Positions 7,969 through 15,661 of a stretch of DNA of 64,000 nucleotides are shown here, piece by piece. A program made the translations under genes and the position numbers. How positions within the stretch are numbered: the first letter of the stretch is position 1; each line of letters opens with the position of its first letter. Below the pieces are notes generated by a model. That model was not told the origin of the DNA, searched no databases, and worked only from the letters and a program-made list of their open reading frames with translations. The stretch covers positions 91,477-155,476 of the forward strand of contig NZ_JAIWNC010000026.1 in NCBI RefSeq assembly GCF_020216025.1, in the 5' to 3' direction. This stretch comes from Jidongwangia harbinensis. GTDB taxonomy: Bacteria; Actinomycetota; Actinomycetes; Mycobacteriales; Micromonosporaceae.

Positions 7969-8439
7969 GTGGAACCGGACAGCACCACCCGCCTCGCCAG
8001 TGAGCTGACGCGATTCGCCCGACTCGGCGGTCGTGCCAAGGCGATGATGAGCACCGGCGACTTCGGCGCCGAGTTCTCGGCGCTGATGCTGTTGTTCCCG
8101 CTGAGCAGCCACGGGCCGATGCGGATCACCGACCTCGCCGAGATCAAGGGTGCCGACCCGTCGACGGTCAGCCGGCAGGCGGCGCAACTGGTCAAGGCGG
8201 GCCTGGCGCGACGGGAGGCAGATCCGGCCGACGGCCGAGCCTCCCGGCTGGCCGTCACCGACCGCGGCGACGACGCCTGCCGCCACCTGCACGAGGCACG
8301 CCACGCGCTGCTCAGCCGCGTACTCAGCGACTGGCCGGAGGACCGCGTCGACGCGTTCGTCGACCTGTTCGCCCTGTTCAACAGCTCCGTCGAGGAACTC
8401 CTGCGCAGCCCCTCGACCGCATCACGGGAGACCTCATGA
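7969..8439 (+). CDS. MarR-family transcriptional regulator
   Basis: 156-residue winged-helix repressor. The recognition region reads MRITDLAEIKGADPSTVSRQ and the wing is RREADPADGRASRL, ending in the DxRxxRL-type motif of MarR proteins. GTG start with GGACGGAA at 7956-7963. The stop overlaps the start of the MFS gene (ATGA, 8436-8439), so both are translationally coupled. Together with the palindrome upstream this is the classic drug-sensing repressor plus efflux pump arrangement. Confidence 0.92.
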   Translation: MEPDSTTRLASELTRFARLGGRAKAMMSTGDFGAEFSALMLLFPLSSHGPMRITDLAEIKGADPSTVSRQAAQLVKAGLARREADPADGRASRLAVTDRGDDACRHLHEARHALLSRVLSDWPEDRVDAFVDLFALFNSSVEELLRSPSTASRETS

Positions 8440-10127
8440 GCAATTCCACCACCGCTCCGGCAGCCGGTTCGCCGGCCGCCCGGGCCACCGGGGAGTTCAC
8501 CCACCGCCAGGTCATCACGGTGCTGATCGGCCTGATGATGGGCATGTTCCTGGCCGCGCTGGACCAGACCATCATGGCCACCGCGACCCGCACCATCGCC
8601 GACGACCTGCAGGGCTTCAACATCCAGGCGTGGGCCACCACGGCGTTCCTGATCACCTCGACGATCTCCACACCGCTGTACGGCAAGCTCTCCGACATCT
8701 ACGGGCGGCGGCCGTTCTTCCTGTTCGCGATCGCCGTGTTCATCGTCGGCTCGATCCTCTGCGGCCTGTCCCAGAGCATGTACGAACTGGCCGCGTTCCG
8801 GGCCATCCAGGGCATCGGCGCCGGCGGCCTGATGTCCCTGGCCCTGGCCATCATCGGCGACATCGTCCCGCCCCGGGAACGCGCCAAGTACCAGGGCTAC
8901 TTCCTGGCCGTCTTCGGCACCGCCAGCGTGATCGGCCCGATCCTGGGCGGCTTCTTCGCCGGTGCGGACACCATCCTCTGGGTGGACGGCTGGCGCTGGG
9001 TCTTCTACCTGAACGTCCCGATCGGGATCGCCGCCATGATCGTGGTGGCCCGGGTGCTGCACCTGCCGCACACCCGCACCAACCACCGCATCGACTGGCC
9101 CGGCGCGATCGCGCTGGTGGTCGGCCTGGTGCCGCTGCTCACCGTGGCCGAGCAGGGCCGCGACTGGGGCTGGGGCTCCGGCCGGGCGCTGCTCTGCTAC
9201 GTCATCGGCGCGGTCGGCCTGGTGGCGTTCCTGCTGGCCGAGCGGGCGTACAAGGACGAGGCGCTGCTGCCGCTGCGGCTGTTCCGCAACCGCACGGTCG
9301 CGGTCGGGTCCGCCTCCAGCACCATCCTCGGCATGGCCATGTTCGGTGGCCTGATGACCGTCCCGCTGTACCTGCAGATCGTGAAGGGTGCCTCGCCGAC
9401 CGTCGCCGGGCTGCAGATGATCCCGTTCGTGCTGGGCATCATGGCCGGCTCGATCGTGGCGGGTCAGCTCATCGCCCGCACCGGCCGGTACCGCATCTTC
9501 CCGATCGTGGGCAGCGTCCTGATGGCCGCGGCGCTGGGCCTGTTCGCCACCATCGGCGCCGACACCCCGCTCTGGCGGACCATGCTGATCATGCTGCTGA
9601 TGGGTCTCGGCCTGGGCGGCAACATGCAGCCGATGATCACCGCGGTGCAGAACGCGGTCTCTCCGCGGGAGATCGGCGTGGCCACCAGCTCGGTGACGTT
9701 CTTCCGCAGCATGGGCGGCACGCTGGGCACCGCGATCTTCCTGTCCGTGCTGTTCAACGTGCTGCCCGACAAGATCGGGGACGCGTACCGGACGGCCGGG
9801 GTGCAGCCACCGTCCGGCCTCGCCGGGGGCGGTGACCTGAACGACACCTCGTTCCTGAGCGGCCTGCCGGACGCAATCGCGCACCCGTTCAAGGTCGGCT
9901 TCTCCGACGGCATCCAGGTCGTGTACCTGCTGGCGCTCGCGGTCATGGTGGTCGGCCTCGTGGTGGTCTTCTTCCTGCCGGAGATCCCGCTGTCCATGCG
10001 TTCCGCGCAGCAGCAGCGCCTGGAGGACGCCGCGGCCGGCGCCGCCGCGAACGCGCTGCCGGTGGAGACCACGGGCGGCCCGGCGGACGCCCTGCCCGCG
10101 GCCGCGGACCGTCCCGGGCGCGGCTGA
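8436..10127 (+). CDS. MFS multidrug efflux transporter, DHA2 (EmrB/QacA) type, 14 TM
   Basis: 563-residue drug/proton antiporter. The N-terminal helix MGMFLAALDQTIMATATRTI matches the D-x-T motif (motif D1) of DHA2 transporters; motif A reads GKLSDIYGRRPFF, and motif C lies in GPILGGFFAG. Length and hydrophobic pattern fit 14 helices, with an acidic/Ala-rich cytosolic tail. Overlaps marR by four bases and is presumably derepressed when MarR binds a ligand. Substrate unknown. Confidence 0.93.
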   Translation: MSNSTTAPAAGSPAARATGEFTHRQVITVLIGLMMGMFLAALDQTIMATATRTIADDLQGFNIQAWATTAFLITSTISTPLYGKLSDIYGRRPFFLFAIAVFIVGSILCGLSQSMYELAAFRAIQGIGAGGLMSLALAIIGDIVPPRERAKYQGYFLAVFGTASVIGPILGGFFAGADTILWVDGWRWVFYLNVPIGIAAMIVVARVLHLPHTRTNHRIDWPGAIALVVGLVPLLTVAEQGRDWGWGSGRALLCYVIGAVGLVAFLLAERAYKDEALLPLRLFRNRTVAVGSASSTILGMAMFGGLMTVPLYLQIVKGASPTVAGLQMIPFVLGIMAGSIVAGQLIARTGRYRIFPIVGSVLMAAALGLFATIGADTPLWRTMLIMLLMGLGLGGNMQPMITAVQNAVSPREIGVATSSVTFFRSMGGTLGTAIFLSVLFNVLPDKIGDAYRTAGVQPPSGLAGGGDLNDTSFLSGLPDAIAHPFKVGFSDGIQVVYLLALAVMVVGLVVVFFLPEIPLSMRSAQQQRLEDAAAGAAANALPVETTGGPADALPAAADRPGRG

Positions 10128-10179
10128 CCACCGGCCCCGCCCGCACCGCAGCCATGCCGCCGCGCAGTAGCGTGGCGGC

Positions 10180-10482
10180 ATGGCTGTTGTGAAGATCAAC
10201 GCGATCGATGTGCCCGAGGGCGGCGGACCCGAGCTGGAACGCCGTTTCGCCGCCCGCCAGGGCGCGGTGGAGAGCGCCCCCGGCTTCCTCGCGTTCGAGC
10301 TGCTGCGCCCGGTGGCCGGCGAGACCCGGTACTTCGTGTACACCCGGTGGGAGTCCGAGGACGCCTACCAGGCCTGGTCGGCGGGCTCCGGCCGGCAGGC
10401 CCACGCGGGCGAACGCAGCCGCCCGGTGGCGTCCGGCGCCGGCCTGCTGGAGTTCGAGGTGGTCCAGCGGACCGGCGACTGA
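10180..10482 (+). CDS. mhuD: MhuD-like heme-degrading monooxygenase (ABM domain)
   Basis: 100-residue dimeric ferredoxin-like (ABM/IsdG) protein. From memory the M. tuberculosis heme oxygenase MhuD depends on Asn7, Trp66 and His75; this protein has Asn7 (VKINAI), Trp66 (YQAW) and His75 (RQAH) at the same numbers, and the flanking text (PGFLAFELLRP, GASLLEFEVV-like GAGLLEFEVV) also agrees. It should open the heme ring and release iron in the cytosol, possibly giving mycobilin-type products without CO. A TAGCGT -10-like box at 10168-10173 ends six bases before ATG, suggesting a leaderless mRNA. No heme importer is adjacent. Confidence 0.9.
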   Translation: MAVVKINAIDVPEGGGPELERRFAARQGAVESAPGFLAFELLRPVAGETRYFVYTRWESEDAYQAWSAGSGRQAHAGERSRPVASGAGLLEFEVVQRTGD

Positions 10483-10492
10483 GCCGGCCGCG

Positions 10493-11620
10493 TCACGTCC
10501 GGTGCGCCGGGTCGGTGCGCGGAAGGCGGCACCGCACCGCCGCCGCCGTGCCCAGCAACGGCACCGCCAGCAGGGCGAACAGCACCGCCACCGGCGCCAC
10601 CGCCGCGCCGGCCCCGACGAACCCGTACAGCCCGACCGCGACCACCTCCGATGCGAACCCGCTCACCGACAGCACGGTGGCCCGGGTGGCACTGCCGATC
10701 GCGTCCTGCAGGCGGGTCTCGGTCACGATGATGGCGAACTGCAGCAGGCCGAACGCCACCGCGATCGGCAGCATCCCGGCCAGGTGCCGGCTCAGCGCTC
10801 CGGTCGCGAGCAGCACGGCCGCGGCGGCCAGCAGCCCGGACAGCCCGGCCGGGGAGATCGCGGCCCAGCGCCCGGCGAGCGCGCTGCCGACCGCCATGGC
10901 CAGGGCCGGCAGGGCGAACAGCAGCGGCACCAGGGTGGTCGGCGCACCCGCGGCCCGGGACAGCAGCGGCAGGTACTCGTCCAGCGCGGTGAAGCCCGGC
11001 ACCAGAGCGCCGATCGCCACCGCCCACGCCACCCGGCGGCTCCCCCGCACCTCGCGCAGACCGGCCCGCAACGTGTCGGCGTAACCCCGCACGCCGCCGT
11101 ACTCGTCCGCGTCCTGCTGACGTGGCGTCTCCGGGAACCCCAGCGCGAGCAGTCCGCCCGCCGCGGTGACGGCCACGCTCAGCGCGCCGACCAGCGGATA
11201 GCCGCCCCAGGCGTAGGCCGGCGCGGCGGCCGTCGTGGCCACCAGCATGGCCAGGATCGCGACCGTGCCGCCGCGACCGGCGATGCGGGGATACCGGTCG
11301 GTGGCCCCGGCCGCGGCCAGCTCGTCATAGACCAGGGCTTCCAGCGTGCCCGAGGCGAGCGCCCCGCCCAGACCCCAGAGCACGAAACCCAGCGCAAAGC
11401 CGGGGTACGTGGCCCACAGCGTCCAGGTGGCGTACCCGGCAGCGGTGAGCAGCGCGCCGAGGGTGTACAGGCGGCGGCGGGACCAGGTGTCCGCCCAGGC
11501 GCCGGAGGGCACCTCGAAGGTGAACGACACCGCGGACCAGAGCACGAACAGTGACGAGATCTGGCCGGTGGAGAGTCCGGCGTCCGCGAACAGCAGCACG
11601 TACACCGGGTAGAGGAGCAC
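10493..11620 (-). CDS. MFS transporter with unusual N-terminus
   Basis: 375-residue 12-TM-type MFS protein. Motif A is degenerate (SGAWADTWSRRRLY); FEVPSGAWAD and ASGTLEALVYDEL are typical of actinobacterial MFS proteins of unknown substrate. GTG at 11620 is the first canonical start in frame, but the in-frame codons before it (11621-11671) translate to RRLYAVRACEDG, which looks like a genuine MFS N-terminus, and an in-frame TGA lies near 11690. Either a CTG start is used or a small frameshift has removed the original start. It converges on mhuD with a 10-bp gap. Confidence 0.8.
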   Translation of the reverse strand: MLLYPVYVLLFADAGLSTGQISSLFVLWSAVSFTFEVPSGAWADTWSRRRLYTLGALLTAAGYATWTLWATYPGFALGFVLWGLGGALASGTLEALVYDELAAAGATDRYPRIAGRGGTVAILAMLVATTAAAPAYAWGGYPLVGALSVAVTAAGGLLALGFPETPRQQDADEYGGVRGYADTLRAGLREVRGSRRVAWAVAIGALVPGFTALDEYLPLLSRAAGAPTTLVPLLFALPALAMAVGSALAGRWAAISPAGLSGLLAAAAVLLATGALSRHLAGMLPIAVAFGLLQFAIIVTETRLQDAIGSATRATVLSVSGFASEVVAVGLYGFVGAGAAVAPVAVLFALLAVPLLGTAAAVRCRLPRTDPAHRT

Positions 11621-11762
11621 ACCGTCCTCGCAGGCCCGGACCGCGTACAGACGGCGGGCGACACGGGCGGCGGCGGCATCGCGCCGACCAGGTCAAACGG
11701 GGTGTCGGGTGGCATCGGCCATGCGCCGACGGTGCCACCGCCGGCCCGGCACCGTCAACCGG

Positions 11763-12512
11763 TTAACCGGTTGCGGAGTCGCCGCGGCGGGCCGCGGCGG
11801 CGATCAGCCGCTCGGCCACCGCGCGCCGGTCCAGGCCGAGCCGCTGCGAGGTCTCCTGGAGTACGTCGTACGCCTCGTGCACGCCGCACCCGCGCTGCGC
11901 GATGATCACGCCGACCGCCCGGTCGACGATCGCACCCTCGCTGTGCGCCTCGCGCCGGCGCAACTCGCCGAGCAGCACCTCGGCCTGATTACTGAGCGCC
12001 ATGATGGTGATCAGCAGTTCCGGGTCGGCGCCGCCCGGCTCGGCCAGGTACACGCTGAGCGAGCCGACGGACGAGCGCGGCACGTCCAGCGGAACGGCCG
12101 CCACCGCACCCACCCCGTCGGCGCGGGCGCATGCGGCGAGGTCCGGCCACCGGGTGTCGGCGGCCAGGTCGGGCACGGTGACCAGGGACCGGGTCCGGGC
12201 CGACTCCAGACCGGGACCGTGGCCCAGCGTGTACTGCAGGTCGTCGAGCTTCTCGGCACCGGCACCGGCACCGGCCGCGGCCCGGGTCAGCGGTTCGCCG
12301 TCGCCGATCAGCACGACGGAGCAGCGCAGCGCCCCGGGCACCGCGACGGCGGCAAAGGTGACCAGCCGGTCCAGCGCCTGGCCGACGCCGTCGGCGGTGA
12401 GCAGCTGGACGGAGAGTTCATGCAGCTGCGCGGCCAGTTCGACCGCGTGCAGTCCGCCGCCGGGCGGCCGCACCACGAACTGCGTCAACGGGAATGCCGG
12501 TTGCTCGGTCAC
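11763..12512 (-). CDS. GAF-ANTAR RNA-binding antitermination regulator
   Basis: 249-residue regulator. A GAF-like sensor domain occupies about residues 20-165 (ending SLSVYLAEPGG), and a C-terminal ANTAR domain about 175-240 (IVDRAVGVIIAQRGC ... HEAYDVLQETSQRLG ... VAERLIAA). ANTAR proteins bind paired RNA hairpins and prevent termination. GTG at 12512 is chosen because it begins the conserved part; an ATG at 12608 would add 32 residues with poorer codon bias. The ligand is unknown and no two-hairpin ANTAR target was recognised in this window. Confidence 0.85.
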   Translation of the reverse strand: MTEQPAFPLTQFVVRPPGGGLHAVELAAQLHELSVQLLTADGVGQALDRLVTFAAVAVPGALRCSVVLIGDGEPLTRAAAGAGAGAEKLDDLQYTLGHGPGLESARTRSLVTVPDLAADTRWPDLAACARADGVGAVAAVPLDVPRSSVGSLSVYLAEPGGADPELLITIMALSNQAEVLLGELRRREAHSEGAIVDRAVGVIIAQRGCGVHEAYDVLQETSQRLGLDRRAVAERLIAAAARRGDSATG

Positions 12513-12613
12513 CGGCGGGACGCGGCGCGTGACCAGTCGCCCGGAGCGCCGTTGCGGGGCAGACACCCGACGGATACTGCCATGGTCGGCGGCCGGCATG
12601 GAAGCCATGTGCA

Positions 12614-12826
12614 CTACCGGGCGCCTTCTCCCGGTATGACCGTCTGGGCCGACGTGCGGTGTTCCAGGAACGAGTCCGGCGCGGCCTCCAGGTCCGCCTC
12701 CCGGGCGTCGGAGTCGGCCAGAATGGCCTCCGCCTGCGCTTTCGGGTCTTCGCTGCCGGTGACACGCTCTTCGGGCAACAGGTCGGCCGCGCGCTGCCCG
12801 ACCCGGTCGTCGTTCTCTTCGGTCAT
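12614..12826 (-). CDS. Small acidic actinobacterial protein of unknown function
   Basis: 70 residues, acidic and hydrophilic, no TM segment. It starts MTEENDDRVGQRAADL and contains PEERVTGSEDPKAQAEAIL, a pattern I recall from small uncharacterised actinobacterial proteins. The ATG complementary to 12824-12826 is preferred because a GGGTAT -10-like box (12842-12837) ends 10 bases upstream. An in-frame ATG at 12838 would overlap that box. Probably a stress-associated small protein, but this rests only on the promoter pattern. Confidence 0.7.
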   Translation of the reverse strand: MTEENDDRVGQRAADLLPEERVTGSEDPKAQAEAILADSDAREADLEAAPDSFLEHRTSAQTVIPGEGAR

Positions 12827-12836
12827 GGTGATCGGC

Positions 12837-12860
12837 ATACCCGAACGGGTGCGAGGTAAC
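12837..12860 (-). promoter_or_regulatory. Candidate stress-sigma (SigB/SigF-like) promoter
   Basis: On the minus strand GTTAC (12860-12856) and GGGTAT (12842-12837) are separated by 13 bases, similar to the actinobacterial SigB/SigF pattern GTTT-N13-16-GGGTAT. The ATG of the small acidic protein begins 10 bases downstream, consistent with a leaderless or very short leader. Confidence 0.4.
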
Positions 12861-13081
12861 CGGTGCGGGCCAACAAGTGCGCCGCCCCCGGGATCGGAGG
12901 CGGCGCAGGGTGTCGGTGTGCATGTCGCCTCGCGGCGAGTGGCTCAACACGGCTCCAGCCGAACGGTATTCCGTGAAGGCAATGGGTGAGGCCCGGGGAC
13001 ACTGGACACACCGACACCCGTCACAACTGTCGGCGCCCCGCCGCGATTCCATCAGCCGATGTGACCCAGGCCACACCGATC

Positions 13082-13105
13082 GTTTGCCCAGCCGGACTGC
13101 GGGTA
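13082..13105 (+). promoter_or_regulatory. Candidate stress-sigma promoter upstream of small ORF
   Basis: GTTT (13082-13085) and GGGTA (13101-13105) are 15 bases apart, and the GTG start of the next gene lies 11 bases after the -10 element. Confidence 0.4.
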
Positions 13106-13116
13106 GACGACCTGCC

Positions 13117-13314
13117 GTGAGTGACGATTTCCGCGTACTGGACGAGTTCCTCGACGACGCCTACGTCGGCCAGGAGCGCCTGACCAGTGCCGACCTGCAG
13201 CGCGGCGCCCTGGCCGCGGACCTGCCGGCGACCGCGCTGACCCGGATCGACGCCCTGCCCGAGGGCGAGTACGCCCAGGACGAGGCGGCCGAGGCACTGC
13301 GCACACTTCCCTGA
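13117..13314 (+). CDS. Small protein of unknown function (65 aa)
   Basis: A 65-residue soluble acidic protein beginning [20 protein letters not shown] with a predicted helical body ([19 protein letters not shown]). No known domain. GTG start; no Shine-Dalgarno, but a SigB/SigF-like promoter immediately upstream would give a leaderless message. It is followed after 17 bases by another small acidic protein in the same direction, so they probably form a two-gene stress unit. Confidence 0.7.
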
Positions 13315-13331
13315 CGACCGGAGGCCACACC

Positions 13332-13511
13332 ATGACCCAGCACGAGCACCTCGAGGCGTTCGGCGACGAGGACGTCACGGACGGCGACAGCGACTTCGCG
13401 TCCGAGCACGCCGACACGGTGGTGGACAAGACCATCCCCGGCGAACGGGACGACGCCGAGTCGGAGAGCCCGAAGGGATGGAGCGGCATGGACTCCGACG
13501 GCCCGCCGTAA
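13332..13511 (+). CDS. Small acidic protein (59 aa)
   Basis: 59 residues, strongly acidic (many Asp/Glu), starting [19 protein letters not shown] and ending [11 protein letters not shown]; no hydrophobic segment, probably disordered. The ATG has a good CCGGAGG (13318-13324) seven bases upstream, which supports real translation. The stop at 13509-13511 is followed directly by a strong terminator. Function unknown. Confidence 0.7.
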
Positions 13512-13527
13512 GTCCACCCCATACGTA

Positions 13528-13565
13528 CGAGAACGGCCCCGGCGTCCGCGCCGGGGCCGTTCTCG
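13528..13565. terminator. Bidirectional terminator, perfect 17-bp stem
   Basis: Arms 13528-13544 and 13549-13565 pair perfectly with a TCCG tetraloop. It separates the plus-strand small acidic gene from the convergent DUF1360 gene. Confidence 0.88.
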
Positions 13566-13570
13566 TCGGC

Positions 13571-14173
13571 TCAGGCCTGGGCCGGGCTCCGCCCGTTCAG
13601 CGCCGGCGCGGATCCGGACTCCTCCGGCTCGGACTCCTCCGGCTCGGGGCCGTCGCCCTCGGCCGCCTCCTTGGCGATGCTGTACGCCATCTGGAGGAAG
13701 TCGGACACCGCCACCGCGGTCATCGCGGTCGCGGCCAGCCGGGTGAGCCGGGGCGCCAGCACCAGCCCGCCGGTGAAGCCGGTGGCCACCCACACGGCCA
13801 TGCAGAACGGGCAGGTGATCAGTTCGCCGATCGAGTGGCGGATCGAGCTGCCCTGATCGCGTACCTCCTCGTTGAGTTCGGCCGCGCCGCTCGGCTCGGC
13901 GTACCGGGTGAACGGCGCGCGCAGCGGGCTGGTCACCGCGTCCTTGGCGATCAACCGGCTCACCTTGTGCGTGGCCAGGGAGATCAGCACCACGTCCTGG
14001 GCCGACGGGCGGTCCGGCACCGGCTTGCCGGTGACCTTCGCCGCGGCGGCCAGGCTGGCGGCCAGGACGCCGAATCCGCCCATCGCCACCACGTAGCCGT
14101 CCAGCGGTCGGTGCTCGTGCGGCGCGTACGCCTTGCGCAGACCGGTGAGCCCGGCCCGGACGGATCGCAGCAT
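13571..14173 (-). CDS. DUF1360 membrane protein
   Basis: 200 residues with about three hydrophobic segments ([55 protein letters not shown]). The motif [15 protein letters not shown] with a Cys pair is the hallmark of DUF1360 (sporulation YjcL-like) proteins. The C-terminal tail is a run of Glu/Pro/Ser repeats ([11 protein letters not shown]). ATG at 14173 has GAGGAG upstream. It follows a small DUF6158-like gene by 11 bp on the same strand, so the pair is probably an operon. Biochemical role unknown. Confidence 0.82.
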
Positions 14174-14184
14174 CGGAGTTCTCC

Positions 14185-14427
14185 TCAGAAGTCCTGGGTC
14201 AGACGGCTCGGGTCGACCTCCCGGCCGGGGAACCGGGTCAGATACTCGGCCTCCAGCTCGGCCGTCCGCCGGAAGTGGTTCTCCAGCGCCGCGTCCGGAC
14301 CGTGCCGCAGCGTGTGCAGCCGGGTCCGGTGCAGGCTGCCCAGTTCGCGGAACAGATCGTCGTCGGCGAGCCCGGCCGGGTCGATGCCCGTCTCGGAGAC
14401 CATCACGTCGTCGCCGTCCTCGGCCAT
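14185..14427 (-). CDS. DUF6158-like small protein (80 aa)
   Basis: 80-residue soluble protein; the body ([20 protein letters not shown] ... [20 protein letters not shown]) is helical and matches a small family I recall as DUF6158, conserved in actinobacteria. ATG 14427 with GGGAGG about eight bases upstream. First gene of a two-gene unit with the DUF1360 protein. No catalytic residues evident. Confidence 0.75.
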
Positions 14428-14521
14428 GTCGTACCTCCCGCACCTCTCAAGCGCGATAACCCTGTGCCAGCACGGTTGCCCGGGCGGGCCGATGCCAAAC
14501 CCGCGCCGGTACGCTCGGGGC

Positions 14522-14926
14522 ATGAAAGGGCTGTTGACCCCGGCGTGGATCGCACGTCACGCGGTCGCGCTCGTGCTCACCGGCGGCTTTCTGGGACTGG
14601 GCTGGTGGCAGTACACCCGCGCCGCCGACGGCAACTCGCTGAGCTGGGGTTACGCGTTCCAGTGGCCGGTCTTCGCGGGGTTCGTGGTGTTCCTCTGGAT
14701 CCGCGAGGTGCAGCACGAGCACCGGGCCGGGCAGCCGGTCGCGCCGCCGCCGGCCGCACCGGACCCGGACGCTCCGGTGGGCATCGGCCGCCCGATCCGG
14801 GTGGCGAGCCGAGCGGCCCCGGCGACCGGCACCGACCCGGAACTGGACGCGTACAACGATTATCTTGCCTGGCTGGCCGCCCACCCCGGCGCCGGACCGG
14901 CCGACTATCCGGGCCCCGCCCGGTAA
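14522..14926 (+). CDS. Two-TM membrane protein of unknown function
   Basis: 134 residues. Two hydrophobic helices (about 12-31, [20 protein letters not shown], and 44-60, [15 protein letters not shown]) precede a Pro/Ala-rich cytosolic tail ending with a conserved-looking [24 protein letters not shown] -10-like box at 14510-14515 ends six bases before ATG, consistent with leaderless transcription. It precedes a DUF3817 gene by 36 bp, a pairing I recall in many actinobacteria. Confidence 0.78.
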
Positions 14927-14962
14927 CGCCGCAGCGACGAACAGACCAGAAGGACGTGGATC

Positions 14963-15280
14963 GTGCAGGGAGCCCTCACCCGATACCGGATCATCGCCTG
15001 GATCGTCGGCGTGGTCCTGATTGCGCTGGTCGTGGTCGGCATGCCGCTCAAGTACCTAGGCGACAACGACACCGTGGTCGCGGCGGTGGGCCCGTTCCAC
15101 GGCTTCCTGTTCATGGTCTACCTGGTCCTGACGTTCGACCTGGGCCGCCGGGCGGGCTGGTCGCTGGGGCGGATGGCGCTGGTGATGCTGGCCGGCACGG
15201 TTCCGTTCCTGTCGTTCTGGGCGGAACGCAAGGTCACCCGGACCTGGGTGGGCAACCGGGAGCCGGCCCTAGTCGAATAG
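14963..15280 (+). CDS. DUF3817 integral membrane protein
   Basis: 105 residues with three hydrophobic helices: IIAWIVGVVLIALVVVGMPL, VGPFHGFLFMVYLVLTFDL and MALVMLAGTVPFLSFWAE. The HGFLFMVYL and PFLSFWAE motifs are typical of DUF3817, related to YdzA-like membrane proteins. GTG start with AGAAGGAC about 7 bases upstream (14948-14955). Second gene of a probable two-gene operon; function unknown. Confidence 0.85.
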   Translation: MQGALTRYRIIAWIVGVVLIALVVVGMPLKYLGDNDTVVAAVGPFHGFLFMVYLVLTFDLGRRAGWSLGRMALVMLAGTVPFLSFWAERKVTRTWVGNREPALVE

Positions 15281-15475
15281 TCCGGTCAACTCTTTTTGTC
15301 GCGTTTATGTGACGCTACGAAACCTCGCAATAGCTCCGCGTTATCGGGATCATTCGGATGACTCACGCTATTGGTGCAAGTCACTACCCCGCCTCTTGCG
15401 CTAATTCCGAACATCGATAAGTTGATGCGGTTGATCCGGTCCGCAGCCATCGCACTGACGTGGCGCCGGGTCGAT
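15281..15475 (+). promoter_or_regulatory. AT-richer promoter region upstream of the c-di-AMP riboswitch
   Basis: About 195 bp, noticeably less GC-rich than the surroundings, without a gene. The promoter of the riboswitch-NlpC/P60 unit must lie here; GATAAG at 15415-15420 with TTGCGC upstream is one candidate -10/-35 arrangement, but its spacing is short and I would not rely on it. Confidence 0.4.
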
Positions 15476-15635
15476 GCTGCCGAATCACCGAGGCGGCGCG
15501 ACGTGGGCCCACCCCCCGGGCCGACGCCCGCGACGCCCGGCGAACCGGGGACCCACCGAGTTACTGAGGTGAATCCGCGCTCGCGCGGTAGGGCCTTCTT
15601 CCCGCCCGAATCTGTCAGCTAACCCGGTAGGCGGC
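15476..15635 (+). promoter_or_regulatory. ydaO/yuaA-type c-di-AMP riboswitch
   Basis: The region shows the conserved blocks of the ydaO class in order: CCGAATCAC (15480-15488), CCGGGGACCCA (15545-15555), GAGGTGAATCCG (15566-15577), GCGGTAGGG (15585-15593), CCGAATCTGTCAGCTAACC (15606-15624) and GGTAGGCGGC (15626-15635). P1 forms between 15476-15481 and 15630-15635, with one G-U pair. This class binds cyclic di-AMP and is known to lie upstream of cell-wall hydrolase genes in actinobacteria, usually as an OFF switch. The NlpC/P60 start is 26 bases downstream, so translational or terminator control are both possible. Confidence 0.9.
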
Positions 15636-15661
15636 CATAGCGGAAGAAAGGCCACATACCG

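Noticed and set aside
7905..10343. 812-residue minus-strand frame opposite the MFS transporter
   Set aside because: His/Asp/Gln/Arg-rich translation typical of the antisense of a GC-biased gene; the plus strand encodes a clear DHA2 transporter.
12513..13076. N-terminal extension of the GAF-ANTAR protein
   Set aside because: Runs antisense to or through the small acidic gene's region with poor codon bias.
15371..15622. Plus-strand 83-residue reading frame over the leader
   Set aside because: It coincides with the conserved blocks of the c-di-AMP riboswitch and has no protein features.
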